64,000 nt of DNA, from the NCBI GenBank assembly GCA_034002405.1, contig JAVFAS010000003.1, positions 62,001-126,000 on the forward strand, read 5' to 3'. How positions within the stretch are numbered: the stretch's first letter is position 1; every line of letters begins with the position of its first letter. The notes below the pieces were generated by a model. That model was not told the DNA's origin and did no database searches. It saw only the letters and a list, made by a program, of their open reading frames with translations. Positions 42,609-52,365 of this stretch are shown here, piece after piece. Made by a program: the position numbers and the translations under genes. This stretch comes from SZUA-365 sp034002405 (GTDB lineage Bacteria; Bacteroidota; Ignavibacteria; SZUA-365).

Positions 42609-45536
42609 TCAGCGCCGCAGATGCATCATCGCACGGATGATCACGTCCTGTCCGCTGCGCAGGCGCGCGAAATACATGCCCGAGGGCAGCGACGACGCGT
42701 CGAATCGCAGCACATGGCCTCCCGCCTCGCGATGCCCATCCACGGCGACGAAAACCACCCGCCCCGTGGCATCCAGCACCTCGAGCATCACGCGCTGTCC
42801 GCGCGGGATATCATACACCAGCGTTGTCACGCCGGCGAAGGGATTCGGATAGTTCGCCGACAGCGCGGCGCGGGTGGGATATGGCGCATCGGTCACGCGC
42901 AATGTCTGCCCGCATTGCAGGAGCACGGTGTCGAGGCAGGCGCGGCCATCCGAATCGACGCGGCGGACTTCCACCTCGAAGGGCGCGTTGCCCGTCGCAT
43001 CGTTGTCGAAGCAGACACCGAATCCGGTGCGCAGCGCGCCGAAGGGAATCGGATCGGATGCGGTCGACCACTCTACCGCGGTCTCTCCTCCCGAGAACAC
43101 CCACCCCTCGGGGGCGGTCACGGTGGATTGATACAGCAGAACATCCGGCGTCAGCACGCGCAGCGCGACGCTGTCGACGAGCACATCCGCGGCGCGGAGA
43201 TTCGTCACCGAAAGGTCAAAACAGCACGGTGCGGTGGTGTCGGCGGTGACGGCAACGCTGTCGCAGTCCAGGCTGGCCGGCGTGCAGGACACCGTGGCGA
43301 GATTGCCGCAGATCCCGGAGAAGCGGTTGTACGTCGTCCATTCGAATTCCACGTCGCCACTCGCGCCCGCGGGACCGAAGCGCACCGAAATGCCGACGAG
43401 TGCGGTGCCGGGGTTGAGGCCGTCGTGACCATCGGGGATGAACGCGATGCGATCGGCGCCGTGACGCTCGACGTTCCATCCCGGTCGCGCAAAGGCCGTG
43501 TCGATGGTGCGTCCCGGTGTACGCACGTGAATCCCCAACGCGACAATCGTCGCGCCTCCGCCATGGATATTATGCAACCGGAGATCGGCCCCGCAGTCCC
43601 CGGGAATCGGTGTCACCTCGAGCGAATCGCAGTCCCGCCACGCGGGCAGTTGCAACGGCAGCGTCTGGCAGCAGATCACCCCGGCGCTGTCGATCGTGCA
43701 CCAGCGCAGGGACACATCGGAGCGGGTATTCCGGGAGAATCGGAGTGCGAAATCGGCGGGGTTCGGTTCCCCCGACGGCAGGCCAGCGGTGGTGGTCGCG
43801 CGAAGGTAATCCGTGGCCGCGGAATCGACCATCCATCCATCGGGCAGGGATATCACGCCGATGGTCACATCCCTGGCGGGCGCGGACACGGCGACCGCGG
43901 TGATGGTGGACGCCGGCTGATGTGTATTGTAAACGGAGAAGAGAGACGCGCGGGAATCGAGCACGTGCACGCCGATGGAATCGCAATTCCCCGGTGGCGC
44001 TTCGCAGGCGACGATCTGGACGTCCTCCCCGACCACGCGCTGGTTGTACCAGCTGCGCAGGCGCAGCGGAAACGGCCGGCCGGCTTCGTGCTCGGTAAAA
44101 TTCAGGATAAATGCCTCCGTTGTATCACCCGAGGAGAGACCCGACGCCGCGTGGCGAAAATATGCTCCGTCGAGCGTCAGGGAGTCGAGACGCCAGCCGG
44201 CGGGGGCGGTGACGGAGACGAAGTCTTCTCCCCCGGCCAGAATTTCCGCGGCAACATGCGTGCTCGTCGTGAATGGTGCATGCCGATTGACGAGCAGCAC
44301 GGTCGCGGCGCAGCTGTCCCCCATCGCGAGCAACATGGTGTCGGAAGCGGTGAAGACGGTGGGCGGACAGGCGAGCATGATCGTGTCGCTGAACACGGCC
44401 GTTCCGTTCAGGAAGGTCTGCCAGCGTAGACGCACCTGATCGAATACGCCGGGATTCACCATGGCGAGCTGCATGCCGACCAGGCTGTCACCAGTCGGGA
44501 GCGGCGTCACCGCATCGAAACGCACCGCGGTCTGGCTCTCGATCGTGTGCGTCCACGGTCCCGAACCCGGAGCGGAAACGCGGATGCCGGGCGTGAGAAT
44601 TTCAAAGCGGATGCGATCGATCGCCCCCGCCGGCCGGTGCAGGTTGCGCAGGGTGAATGGCTGCAGGTTTGTCGCTCCGTCGGGTGTCGGCCCGGAGCCG
44701 TACCAGCGGATCGAGTCGCCCTGCGGGGGTCCGTCGTAGGAAAATTCACCCGTCGAGATCCCGCGCTGATCGAAGGAGGTGGTCCAGCGAAAACGGAATG
44801 GCGGGACCGCGGACACGGGGATGTCGGGATCGATCGCGAAGCCCGGCAGCGTCTCGCCCGACGAAAGGAGCGTGCCCCCCGCCGTGAAGCGCGCGATGGT
44901 ATCGGTCGATCCCGCTGTTCCCCACCCGTTCACACTCCACGCGGCGATGGCGATGCCGGGCGTGAGGGACTCGATGGTGAACGCATCCGTCTGGAATCCG
45001 CCGCTGTTGCGATTCATGACAGTGATCAGCAGCACCCCCGCGCTGTCACGCAGCGTGATCGTATCGGCGCGGTCGAGGGGAAGGCACTCCAGCAGAAGGG
45101 TATCGGCGGAGATCACCGCCGTGCCGTTGAGTGTCTCCCAGTATACCGGAATACTGGCCGGCTGGTCACAGACCGGATCGAGACAGATACCCGTGAAGAG
45201 CTGACGCATCGCGGGTTTCACCACCGCGGTGTCGGTGTGAAAGCGGAGGACGTCCGGGGATGGCATCGCCACCGTCCATGCGGGGGGGGCCTTGACACGG
45301 AGATGCCACAGCGTCCCCGGCGCGAGAATGCGCAGGTGGACGCCGTCGATCGGCTGCTGGTTTCCGTTGGTGTTCGTGAGGGAGAAATTGTAACACCCGC
45401 CGGGACCGAGGGACTGGCCGATCAGCCGGTCCGGTGTCGACTGCGCGCGAAGGGAAGGCGCCGCGACGCTGGTCAGGACAAAAAAGATCAACAATCGTAT
45501 GAAAGAATCCGTTTTCAGATGCCCCATCGTCGCCAT
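42609..45536 (-). CDS. Large secreted repeat protein with T9SS sorting domain
   Basis: A 975-residue protein with signal peptide (ending APSLRAQ, residue 32). The body is seven copies of a roughly 120-residue beta-rich unit, starting near residues 48, 168, 293, 409, 530, 648 and 771. Each opens with a strand like CYNFSLTNTN or ADLRLHNIHGG, continues with LRILTPG-type strands, and ends near FRWxT...NGTAVFSDTIMLAC. Cys pairs recur at unit boundaries, suggesting disulfides. Residues 885-975 are a type A sorting domain: ANYPNPFAGV, VLDATGRVV, LPSGMYFARL, ending MMHLRR. Probably a long surface stalk or adhesin. Confidence 0.85.
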   Translation of the reverse strand: MATMGHLKTDSFIRLLIFFVLTSVAAPSLRAQSTPDRLIGQSLGPGGCYNFSLTNTNGNQQPIDGVHLRILAPGTLWHLRVKAPPAWTVAMPSPDVLRFHTDTAVVKPAMRQLFTGICLDPVCDQPASIPVYWETLNGTAVISADTLLLECLPLDRADTITLRDSAGVLLITVMNRNSGGFQTDAFTIESLTPGIAIAAWSVNGWGTAGSTDTIARFTAGGTLLSSGETLPGFAIDPDIPVSAVPPFRFRWTTSFDQRGISTGEFSYDGPPQGDSIRWYGSGPTPDGATNLQPFTLRNLHRPAGAIDRIRFEILTPGIRVSAPGSGPWTHTIESQTAVRFDAVTPLPTGDSLVGMQLAMVNPGVFDQVRLRWQTFLNGTAVFSDTIMLACPPTVFTASDTMLLAMGDSCAATVLLVNRHAPFTTSTHVAAEILAGGEDFVSVTAPAGWRLDSLTLDGAYFRHAASGLSSGDTTEAFILNFTEHEAGRPFPLRLRSWYNQRVVGEDVQIVACEAPPGNCDSIGVHVLDSRASLFSVYNTHQPASTITAVAVSAPARDVTIGVISLPDGWMVDSAATDYLRATTTAGLPSGEPNPADFALRFSRNTRSDVSLRWCTIDSAGVICCQTLPLQLPAWRDCDSLEVTPIPGDCGADLRLHNIHGGGATIVALGIHVRTPGRTIDTAFARPGWNVERHGADRIAFIPDGHDGLNPGTALVGISVRFGPAGASGDVEFEWTTYNRFSGICGNLATVSCTPASLDCDSVAVTADTTAPCCFDLSVTNLRAADVLVDSVALRVLTPDVLLYQSTVTAPEGWVFSGGETAVEWSTASDPIPFGALRTGFGVCFDNDATGNAPFEVEVRRVDSDGRACLDTVLLQCGQTLRVTDAPYPTRAALSANYPNPFAGVTTLVYDIPRGQRVMLEVLDATGRVVFVAVDGHREAGGHVLRFDASSLPSGMYFARLRSGQDVIIRAMMHLRR

Positions 45537-45785
45537 ACCTATTCAATGCTCCAGACTGTCCCGAAAAGCCACAAAAGGAGTTTTTATCGCAGAGTCGTTT
45601 TTTCCGTTGTGATTAATTACGTGATTTTCCGATATTATCCAAAACTACTGATGACGAACACCCGGTTCACTCCCTTCGCCGTTGGCAGTACTGTTGCGTT
45701 CTTCCGTGTCGGTACTCGCATGCCGCACCGCAACATCCACGATATCGGACCCCCTTCTCCCCGTTTCACCAGTTTGGAGGTTTTT
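45537..45785. promoter_or_regulatory. AT-rich divergent promoter region between two T9SS-cargo genes
   Basis: The 249 bp between two divergent secreted-protein genes. It is clearly richer in A and T than its flanks, especially 45590-45660 (GTGATTAATTACGTGATTTT). I see no complete -35/-10 pair or Bacteroidetes TAnnTTTG box that I would defend. An antisense-free open frame crosses it on the + strand but has no coding character. Confidence 0.5.
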
Positions 45786-48533
45786 ATGACCCATTGGAGA
45801 CTGAAGCTATCCATGCTCGCGGTAGTCTTCCTCATTGCGGCCGGTGGCTGGACCACCGCGACCGGACAGACCTGCACGCACACCGTCACACTCCAGGATT
45901 CCTTCGGAGACGGGTGGGACGGGCTCACGGGCTACCACACGCTATCGGTGTATGTCAACGGCGTGGCTGTTCTCACCAATGTCACCATGGTGACGGGATA
46001 CACGATCGACTACACCTTCCAGGCCAGCACCGGTGACGTCATCTCGACGATTTTCACCAACGGTGGGCTCTGGGACGACGAGTGTTCCTATCAGATCAAG
46101 AACAATGTGGGGGGCGTGATCGCGACGGCGCTTTGGCCCAACCTTTCGTTGTCGAACATTGCCGGTCAATGCACGACTCCCCCTCCCCCCCCGGTCGGTT
46201 GCGACTTCGAGGTGACGATGTACGACTCGTACGGTGACGGATGGAATGGATGCTATCTGAACATCTACATCGATGGCGTCCTCACATACACGAACATCAC
46301 GATTCCCACCGGCTCCGGACCGAACTACTTCAGTTTCTCCGTCTCCCATGGCCAGGAAATCCGCGTCACCTTCGTCGTGGGAAGCTGGGAATCGGAGTGT
46401 TCGTTTGAATTCCGCCAGAATGGAGCGCTGGTGTATTCCGGAAACGGAAGCACCGGCGCCAGCAACGCGCTCGTCGGAACCGGAAATTGCATGACCGACT
46501 TTGTCGCGCTCAGCGCGATGATCGATTACGCGGACGGCTACTGGGCGCGCCGCACCATGCCGGACGGCAATGCCGTGCGCGCGAAATTCGGCAAGATCGC
46601 CGGTGCCAACGCGGGTGAATTCACCGCGGTGTACAATCTCAACGCCATGCCGGTGGATGAAAACGACGGCGTGTCCGAAACCTTCACCAGTCCCAACTGG
46701 GTCAATGATGAAGTGGAAATCGAATTCACCGACCGCCTCACCACACTTCCGGTCGGTCCGGCCATGGTGTATGTGCGCGTCTTCGGCGGCGCCGACCCCG
46801 ACGAATCCAATAACGGCATCGCGTCGGCGACGCACGATATCAAGACGGACGTGATCAAGGGCTTCGAGGACTTCACACTCTGGGGTTCCGGCACCCTCCT
46901 CTATGACGATCATTTCGACATGGGCTGGACCGTCGTCGATCTCAACGGCGGCAGCACCTGGGAAGCGACCAGCGACGGTGGCAACATGGCGCTGTATCAC
47001 CCGGGTGGCCAGGCCAACGACTGGATCTTCGCGCCGGTGACCTCACTCGCGGAGAATTCGAGCTACCGTCTGCAGGGCATCATGCGCACCTTGGGTTCCG
47101 CGGCAAAAACCATCGAACTCGCGTATGGCAGCGCGCCCGATCCGGGCAGCATGACGGTGTTCGCGACCCTGAGCGGTTTCTCGAACACGAGCTACCTGAG
47201 CTTCAAGCAGCTCGGTGGCATGCCGTTCGATCCGTACTTCAACACCGTCGTCGCGCAGGATGTGTATATCGGCATCCACCTGCTCGGCACGAGCAGCGAT
47301 CCGGTGTACATCGACAATCTCGTGCTCGATGACAACCCCACGCCGCCGCCGATCATCGGCTACGGACTGCCGGGCGCTCCGCTCACGAGCTACATTTCCA
47401 GTCCGACCGTGCCGATCACCTTTAATGCGGCCTACAAGGCACCGGGCAAGATCAACCGGGTCTATACCGTGGCGAACACGACGGACATTTACGGCACCAA
47501 CGGCGACTTCCTCTGGGATGTCGAAACCGCGACGCCGTGGATTTCCGTGACGAAGCAGGCGCCCGCGCAGACGCTGCAGAACTGGAATTTCAGCCCGGCG
47601 CGTCCGCGGCAGTTCCAGTCCTTCACCATCACCGTCAATCCCTTCGGCCTCGCGCCGGGGAATTACACCGGGGACATCACGTTCTACGGCATTCTCTTCA
47701 ATGATGATTTCCCGCCGCCTTCCTCCGGCCTGATCGCGATCAACGAGCCGTTCGTCGTGCCCGTCGTGCTGCGCATCAGCAACACCGGAAGCAAGGGTGG
47801 CGCGCAGAGTGTCTGCCAGACGATCAGTTCCCCCATGACCGCCGGGAACAGCTATGCCTTCGTCGATCCCACCACGAACGAACGGATCGCCGATGTCCTG
47901 GTCACGAGCGGACAGATCGACGACATGACCATCTGTGTCTATCCGAAACAGTTGCCGCAAAACATCACGCGGATACGCTATGTCCAGCGCTACTGGGAAA
48001 TCAAGGCGACCGGCGCGGGCTGGATGGCCGACATCACCTTCCCGTATGCCGATCAGGAGACGGGCATGATTATCGATCCGTTCCAGCTCCGCGGTGTGCG
48101 CCAGGCAGTGCCCGGCGGCGCGTGGGAAAATCCGATCCTCGGAACCACGTCGTCATCCGATCCGATGAACTACGCCGTGACGGTCAGCAACATGAACGCC
48201 CTCAACAGCAATGGCATCATCGCCCTCGCGCATCCGTACTTCCTCGGCAAGGATATCACTCCGACGCCGTTGACCACTGATCTCGGACAGAACTATCCGA
48301 ATCCGTTCAACCCGACTACCACGATTTCCTTCAGCCTCGCGGCTGATGCAAACGTGCGCCTGCAGGTCTTCGACCTGTATGGGCGAGAAGTCGCTTCCGT
48401 GATCGACACACGTCTCGAAGCGGGACACCACCAAGCGAGCTTCGACGCCCGCGGTCTCCCCTCCGGGAACTACATCTACCAGCTGGATGTCGACGGCACG
48501 CGGATGACGCGGACCTTGACGATCATGAAATAA
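45786..48533 (+). CDS. Secreted multidomain protein with two DSxGDGW repeats, choice-of-anchor J-like domain and T9SS sorting domain
   Basis: A 915-residue protein; the ATG at 45786 has GGAGG upstream and begins a signal peptide ending TTATGQ. Two tandem domains of about 105 residues each start CTHTVTLQDSFGDGWDGL (residue 30) and CDFEVTMYDSYGDGWNG (residue 139). Residues 370-520 resemble a choice-of-anchor J domain (DDHFDMGWTVVDLNGGSTW, NDWIFAPV, VYIGIHLLG, VYIDNLVLDD). A BACON/Ig-like region follows (WDVETATPWISVT, GLAPGNYTGDITF). The last 85 residues are a classic type A sorting domain: GQNYPNPFNPTT, VFDLYGREVASV, LPSGNYIYQL, ending LTIMK. Extracellular; binding role likely. Confidence 0.88.
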   Translation: MTHWRLKLSMLAVVFLIAAGGWTTATGQTCTHTVTLQDSFGDGWDGLTGYHTLSVYVNGVAVLTNVTMVTGYTIDYTFQASTGDVISTIFTNGGLWDDECSYQIKNNVGGVIATALWPNLSLSNIAGQCTTPPPPPVGCDFEVTMYDSYGDGWNGCYLNIYIDGVLTYTNITIPTGSGPNYFSFSVSHGQEIRVTFVVGSWESECSFEFRQNGALVYSGNGSTGASNALVGTGNCMTDFVALSAMIDYADGYWARRTMPDGNAVRAKFGKIAGANAGEFTAVYNLNAMPVDENDGVSETFTSPNWVNDEVEIEFTDRLTTLPVGPAMVYVRVFGGADPDESNNGIASATHDIKTDVIKGFEDFTLWGSGTLLYDDHFDMGWTVVDLNGGSTWEATSDGGNMALYHPGGQANDWIFAPVTSLAENSSYRLQGIMRTLGSAAKTIELAYGSAPDPGSMTVFATLSGFSNTSYLSFKQLGGMPFDPYFNTVVAQDVYIGIHLLGTSSDPVYIDNLVLDDNPTPPPIIGYGLPGAPLTSYISSPTVPITFNAAYKAPGKINRVYTVANTTDIYGTNGDFLWDVETATPWISVTKQAPAQTLQNWNFSPARPRQFQSFTITVNPFGLAPGNYTGDITFYGILFNDDFPPPSSGLIAINEPFVVPVVLRISNTGSKGGAQSVCQTISSPMTAGNSYAFVDPTTNERIADVLVTSGQIDDMTICVYPKQLPQNITRIRYVQRYWEIKATGAGWMADITFPYADQETGMIIDPFQLRGVRQAVPGGAWENPILGTTSSSDPMNYAVTVSNMNALNSNGIIALAHPYFLGKDITPTPLTTDLGQNYPNPFNPTTTISFSLAADANVRLQVFDLYGREVASVIDTRLEAGHHQASFDARGLPSGNYIYQLDVDGTRMTRTLTIMK

Positions 48534-48558
48534 TCGACATCTCCGATGTCATGACAAC

Positions 48559-48584
48559 CGAAAGGGGGCGTATGCCCCCTTTCG
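48559..48584. terminator. 11-bp stem-loop between convergent genes
   Basis: CGAAAGGGGGC (48559-48569) pairs perfectly with 48574-48584 around loop GTAT. It lies 26 bp after the end of the + strand T9SS gene and just past the end of the - strand gene at 48594, so it can act on both. Confidence 0.82.
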
Positions 48585-48593
48585 TCGTTTCTG

Positions 48594-50033
48594 CTATTTG
48601 ACGAGCGTCATGACGCGTTGACGTGTCGCGGTGGGGGTGCGGAGAATGCAAAGGTACCGGCCGCTGGGAAGGGCGCCGGCATCGAAACGCGCGGTGTGGA
48701 CACCGGGATCGAGAGTTCCCTGATGCAGCGTCGCGACGCGACGACCAAGGAGGTCACTCACGGACAACTCCGTATATCCGTGCTCGATGGTTTCGTATGT
48801 GATCACGGTCGTGGCATTGAAGGGATTGGGACGATTGGGCTCGAGCCGCAGCATGCCGGTGGCGTCGAAGAAGCGGTCTCCCCCCTCGCGACAGATATCG
48901 GCGAGACGGAACATACCGGGGATTTCAAGGACGGGGAACACCGCCCCGATCGCGGACGATTGCGTAAGGAGCAGCGGCGTACTCTCCTCCGTCCCCAACG
49001 TGGCGATGAATTCGAACGCGTCCAGCACACCGTCGGCATCCGGTAGTAACGGAAGATTGTCGAAGGTGATCACGCGTTCCGCACCGACGAGTCTTCCCTC
49101 GGGCGTGGCGCCCACGGGCACCAGCAGCGACGCATGGTAACGCAATTCGGTGCTGAATGCCCGCGCGGTGGTGAATTGCACATCACGCGCGTCGCGCAGT
49201 CGTATCGGCACACGCACGAGTTGCCCCGCCGCCGCCACGATCGTGTCGGTGGCCAGGGTGGCCATGGCGTCGCGCACGATTCCCTCGCCGAAGAGCTGTG
49301 CGTGCACGCGGTCCGGCACACCGGCGGCCGTGAACGCAATGCTCCCGCTGGCGCGGCCCGCCCGCCGTGCCATATAGCGCAGCGTCATGGCATGGGTCCC
49401 GAGCGGGGGAATGGAAAACGGAGCGGCGCCTCCGATGATTTCGAATTGTGTCATGTCGGGTCCCCCCTGCCGGGCATCGGTGATCTCCAACGTGGTCGCG
49501 GCGAGATTGCGGACGAGCACGAGCGTGCTGTCGCGGGTTGCACCGAGCGGGAGCGCCCCGAAATCAATCATCTGTGCCTCGAGCGCGATCGCCGGGGCGA
49601 CGGCCTCGCCGCGAATGGCGTAGTACTGCGTGTCGATCTGTGTTTCGACCACGATGGTCGTGCGTTTGGCACCGGGCGTGACGGGTCGGAAGGTGAAGCC
49701 CACCGCTTGTCCGTCCGCGACCGGGACGTACACCGGCCCCTGCCCCGCGATCACGGCGAACGCGGAGGCATCCGCTCCCTCGATACGGACCGTATTGATG
49801 CGAATGCGCGCGCGCCCGGTGTTGCGGATGAATGGCGCCACGATCGAATCGCGCTGCGCCCCCACGGGGAGCACTCCCATATCCACATCCCGGGCCGCCG
49901 CCGAGGGGACGACGATGGTGAACACGGCATCGGATACGTCGCTGATCTGTGCCCCCACCTGCCACGGCAAGGTCAACATACTCGCCAGGAGGAGGAACAA
50001 CATTATCGGATTCGCGGAGCGTGAATTCTTCAT
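48594..50033 (-). CDS. Secreted choice-of-anchor D-like protein with T9SS sorting domain
   Basis: A 479-residue protein with signal peptide (ending WQVGAQ). Two Ig-like/ASPM-SPD-2-Hydin-like domains follow, near residues 45-140 (VDMGVLPVGAQRDSIVAPFIRNTG) and 150-245 (IDFGALPLGATRDSTLVLVRNLA). Residues 255-375 look like a cohesin-type beta-sandwich (VRVPIRLRDARDVQF). The last 80 residues are a type A sorting domain: RPNPFNATTV, VSDLLGRRVATL, LPSGRYLCIL, ending MTLVK. The ATG lies one base after the stop of the VWA-domain gene (TGAAATG), so the two are coupled. Confidence 0.86.
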   Translation of the reverse strand: MKNSRSANPIMLFLLLASMLTLPWQVGAQISDVSDAVFTIVVPSAAARDVDMGVLPVGAQRDSIVAPFIRNTGRARIRINTVRIEGADASAFAVIAGQGPVYVPVADGQAVGFTFRPVTPGAKRTTIVVETQIDTQYYAIRGEAVAPAIALEAQMIDFGALPLGATRDSTLVLVRNLAATTLEITDARQGGPDMTQFEIIGGAAPFSIPPLGTHAMTLRYMARRAGRASGSIAFTAAGVPDRVHAQLFGEGIVRDAMATLATDTIVAAAGQLVRVPIRLRDARDVQFTTARAFSTELRYHASLLVPVGATPEGRLVGAERVITFDNLPLLPDADGVLDAFEFIATLGTEESTPLLLTQSSAIGAVFPVLEIPGMFRLADICREGGDRFFDATGMLRLEPNRPNPFNATTVITYETIEHGYTELSVSDLLGRRVATLHQGTLDPGVHTARFDAGALPSGRYLCILRTPTATRQRVMTLVK

Positions 50034-50034
50034 T

Positions 50035-52311
50035 TCAGTACGTCCTCACCAGGCGGAATCCCGAGGTATCCATACCGATTCCCCACGGGAGCGTCACCCG
50101 GGATGAACTACGGCACTCGGCGGCGTTGCCCCGGCTCCATCCGCCGCGGGTGACCGGATGTGTGCGCGGATTCCATTTCGTCAGTGGATTCGGGCCCGTG
50201 GGATCGATCTTGTCCTCGGCGGTGTAGGGCGTGAACATGTCACCCCAGCAGAGTTCGCGCACATTGCCGTGCATGTCGTACAGACCGAACGCATTCGGGC
50301 GCTTCTGTCCGACGGTCTGAGGATTCGGCATCATGTCGCTGGTGTTTCCGCAGTACCACCCTGCAATGTCGAGCCTCGGGTCCACTGGAGAGCAGTACGG
50401 TTCCAGCATCGGCCCGGTGTAATAATCCTCACTCACGCCGGCCCGGCACGCGTATTCCCACTCGGCCTCGGTTGGTAGACGATAACCGTTGGCGAAGAAA
50501 TCGCAATAGATCGTTCCACCGTTAAAAGAATAACACTCCTGCAGTCCTTCCTGCTGCGAGCGCCAGTTGCAGTAGGCCATCATCTGTTCCGGACTCATTC
50601 GTGACGCGGGCCCGTCACCGGGACCTTTCCCGCCAGGTTCCGTGCCCCCGGTGTACTGCATCCACTGATGCCGCGTGACTTCGGTCCTCGTCATAAGAAA
50701 TGCCCGCGTGATCGTCACGCGCGATGTCGGTCGTTCCTCTGACGTACCCGTGCCGTTGATATCACCCATGATGAAGCTGCCGGCGGGAATGATCACCATA
50801 TCGTCGGGAAGCGCTCCCTGCAGCGGCGCCGTCACACGTGCGAGACATTCATCGCTCGGTGTGTTCGGCACACGCCATGTGTAGCTCAGACCGGTCACGT
50901 TGTTCGCGATCATCTTCCAAGTCACCCCGTTGTTCGTGCTGTATTCCAACCGTACCGGATCCGTCGGCGCGACGCCCTCCCAGGTGATCACCGTGTCACT
51001 GCCCGCGACAAACACCTCGCCCCCATTCGGGTGCAGGAGACGGATGACGCGCCGGTCGCGTCCCGACCCCGGCGCACCGGCGGTGGCGAAGAATCCGCCT
51101 TCGCAAGCGTTCGACTCGAGCATGAAACGGCAGATGATGTACGCCGAATCCTCGGCGGTATAACGAACGGTGAGCCTGCGCTCCTCTCCAGGACTCAAGG
51201 TAAATGGCGGAGGCGGGCCTCCGTAATCCGTGATCACGAAGAGCGGGAATTCCGGCGCGATCGCCGTGATGTCTACCGTGCGTCCTTCCCCGCGGACTGT
51301 CACCGTGCGGTCGGCGGAGGCGCCCGGCGCAACGGCACCGAATTCGATGACCCGGCCGGGTTCGACCACCAGACGCGGAAGATCGTCGTCGGTCACCGAA
51401 TAGGCGCCGCGCGCGACGATTCCGTGCGCGGGCACCTCGCAACGCACGTCACGAAAATACGCGCAGCCCCCGCTCTCCCAAGTAATGACACAGGGAGGAA
51501 TGTCCTGCGCCAGCTCGAGGATGCTCCGGTAGATACGGCGCGCATCCGCGACGGTGGTGACATGCTCGAAGCACTGGCCCCCCGTCTCCTCCGCGATATG
51601 CCGCAGCACGTCGGGCATGATGTTGTCGAGCGTGATGCAGAAAATCCGTGCCCCGATACGCCGTGCCTCATCGATGATCGCGCGCTCGCTTCCCGTGGCA
51701 TGTCCGTCGGTCAGCAGGACGATCACCTTCGAGTGCCGCCCTCGCGCCGCCACCGGCAGCGCCCCCGCGAAGGGATGCAACAGCGCGGCGTCGAAGCTCG
51801 TGCCGCCCCCCGACTGCATCCCCGCCACCGCCACGCGCAGCAGCGCCTTGTCGTTGGTGAAATCCTGATGCAAGGCGTTCCGCGTCGTGAAGGAAGTGAG
51901 CGCGCATTCGGACGCTCCCGCGGGGAAGGCGTCGATCCATGCCGCCGCGGCTTCGCGCGCCAGGGTCAGTCCCTCTCCGCTCATCGAACCGGAGACATCG
52001 ATCGTCAGCACCGCGGAAATCGCCGTGGGCTCCCGCATCGGTGGACATTCGACGTGGACAATGCGACGTGGCTCGCCGTTCTCGGTCAGCACGAATTCCC
52101 CCGCTGTCAGGTCGAGCACGCGATGGCCCTCCGCGTCGAACACATAGAAGTCCGCACGCAACAACGGGTAATCGCGCGCATCCGGGGGGAACAGCGTGAA
52201 GGATTGCGAGAACGCGACGAACGATGGCAGGAGCAACGCGATCAGGCAGAACGGCAGGAACGTGTGGCGAGTACGACGGCGCACGGGGGTCCTGTGAATG
52301 GTCGCAAGCAC
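50035..52311 (-). CDS. Exported fusion of von Willebrand A domain and formylglycine-generating-enzyme-like domain
   Basis: A 758-residue protein starting with GTG at 52311, with hydrophobic signal FLPFCLIALLLPSFVAF. Residues 97-270 are a VWA domain with a full MIDAS start (IDVSGSMS at 104-111). A Cys-rich choice-of-anchor-like region follows, then an Ig-like segment (VRLEYSTNNGVTWKMI). Residues 500-758 are a SUMF1/FGE-sulfatase domain (MVIIPAGSFIMGD, RLPTEAEWEYACRAG, GLYDMHGNVRELC). Of the two catalytic Cys in true FGE, the C-terminal region GGWSRGNAAEC has only the second, so sulfatase activation is unlikely. There is no T9SS tail. Confidence 0.87.
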   Translation of the reverse strand: MLATIHRTPVRRRTRHTFLPFCLIALLLPSFVAFSQSFTLFPPDARDYPLLRADFYVFDAEGHRVLDLTAGEFVLTENGEPRRIVHVECPPMREPTAISAVLTIDVSGSMSGEGLTLAREAAAAWIDAFPAGASECALTSFTTRNALHQDFTNDKALLRVAVAGMQSGGGTSFDAALLHPFAGALPVAARGRHSKVIVLLTDGHATGSERAIIDEARRIGARIFCITLDNIMPDVLRHIAEETGGQCFEHVTTVADARRIYRSILELAQDIPPCVITWESGGCAYFRDVRCEVPAHGIVARGAYSVTDDDLPRLVVEPGRVIEFGAVAPGASADRTVTVRGEGRTVDITAIAPEFPLFVITDYGGPPPPFTLSPGEERRLTVRYTAEDSAYIICRFMLESNACEGGFFATAGAPGSGRDRRVIRLLHPNGGEVFVAGSDTVITWEGVAPTDPVRLEYSTNNGVTWKMIANNVTGLSYTWRVPNTPSDECLARVTAPLQGALPDDMVIIPAGSFIMGDINGTGTSEERPTSRVTITRAFLMTRTEVTRHQWMQYTGGTEPGGKGPGDGPASRMSPEQMMAYCNWRSQQEGLQECYSFNGGTIYCDFFANGYRLPTEAEWEYACRAGVSEDYYTGPMLEPYCSPVDPRLDIAGWYCGNTSDMMPNPQTVGQKRPNAFGLYDMHGNVRELCWGDMFTPYTAEDKIDPTGPNPLTKWNPRTHPVTRGGWSRGNAAECRSSSRVTLPWGIGMDTSGFRLVRTY

Positions 52312-52365
52312 CCCCCATGATACGAAAATCGGAATTGTATGTCCAGTGTCGGATTTCCGCCGGTC

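Noticed and set aside
42543..44429. 628-codon + strand frame
   Set aside because: Antisense to the seven-repeat protein, whose repeats are conserved at the protein level.
44547..45785. 413-codon upstream extension of the DSxGDGW protein
   Set aside because: Antisense to the 975-residue T9SS protein; the ATG at 45786 has GGAGG and a signal peptide directly after it.
50035..52311. Sulfatase-activating enzyme
   Set aside because: One of the two catalytic Cys of FGE is missing, no sulfatase gene is near, and a VWA domain is fused.
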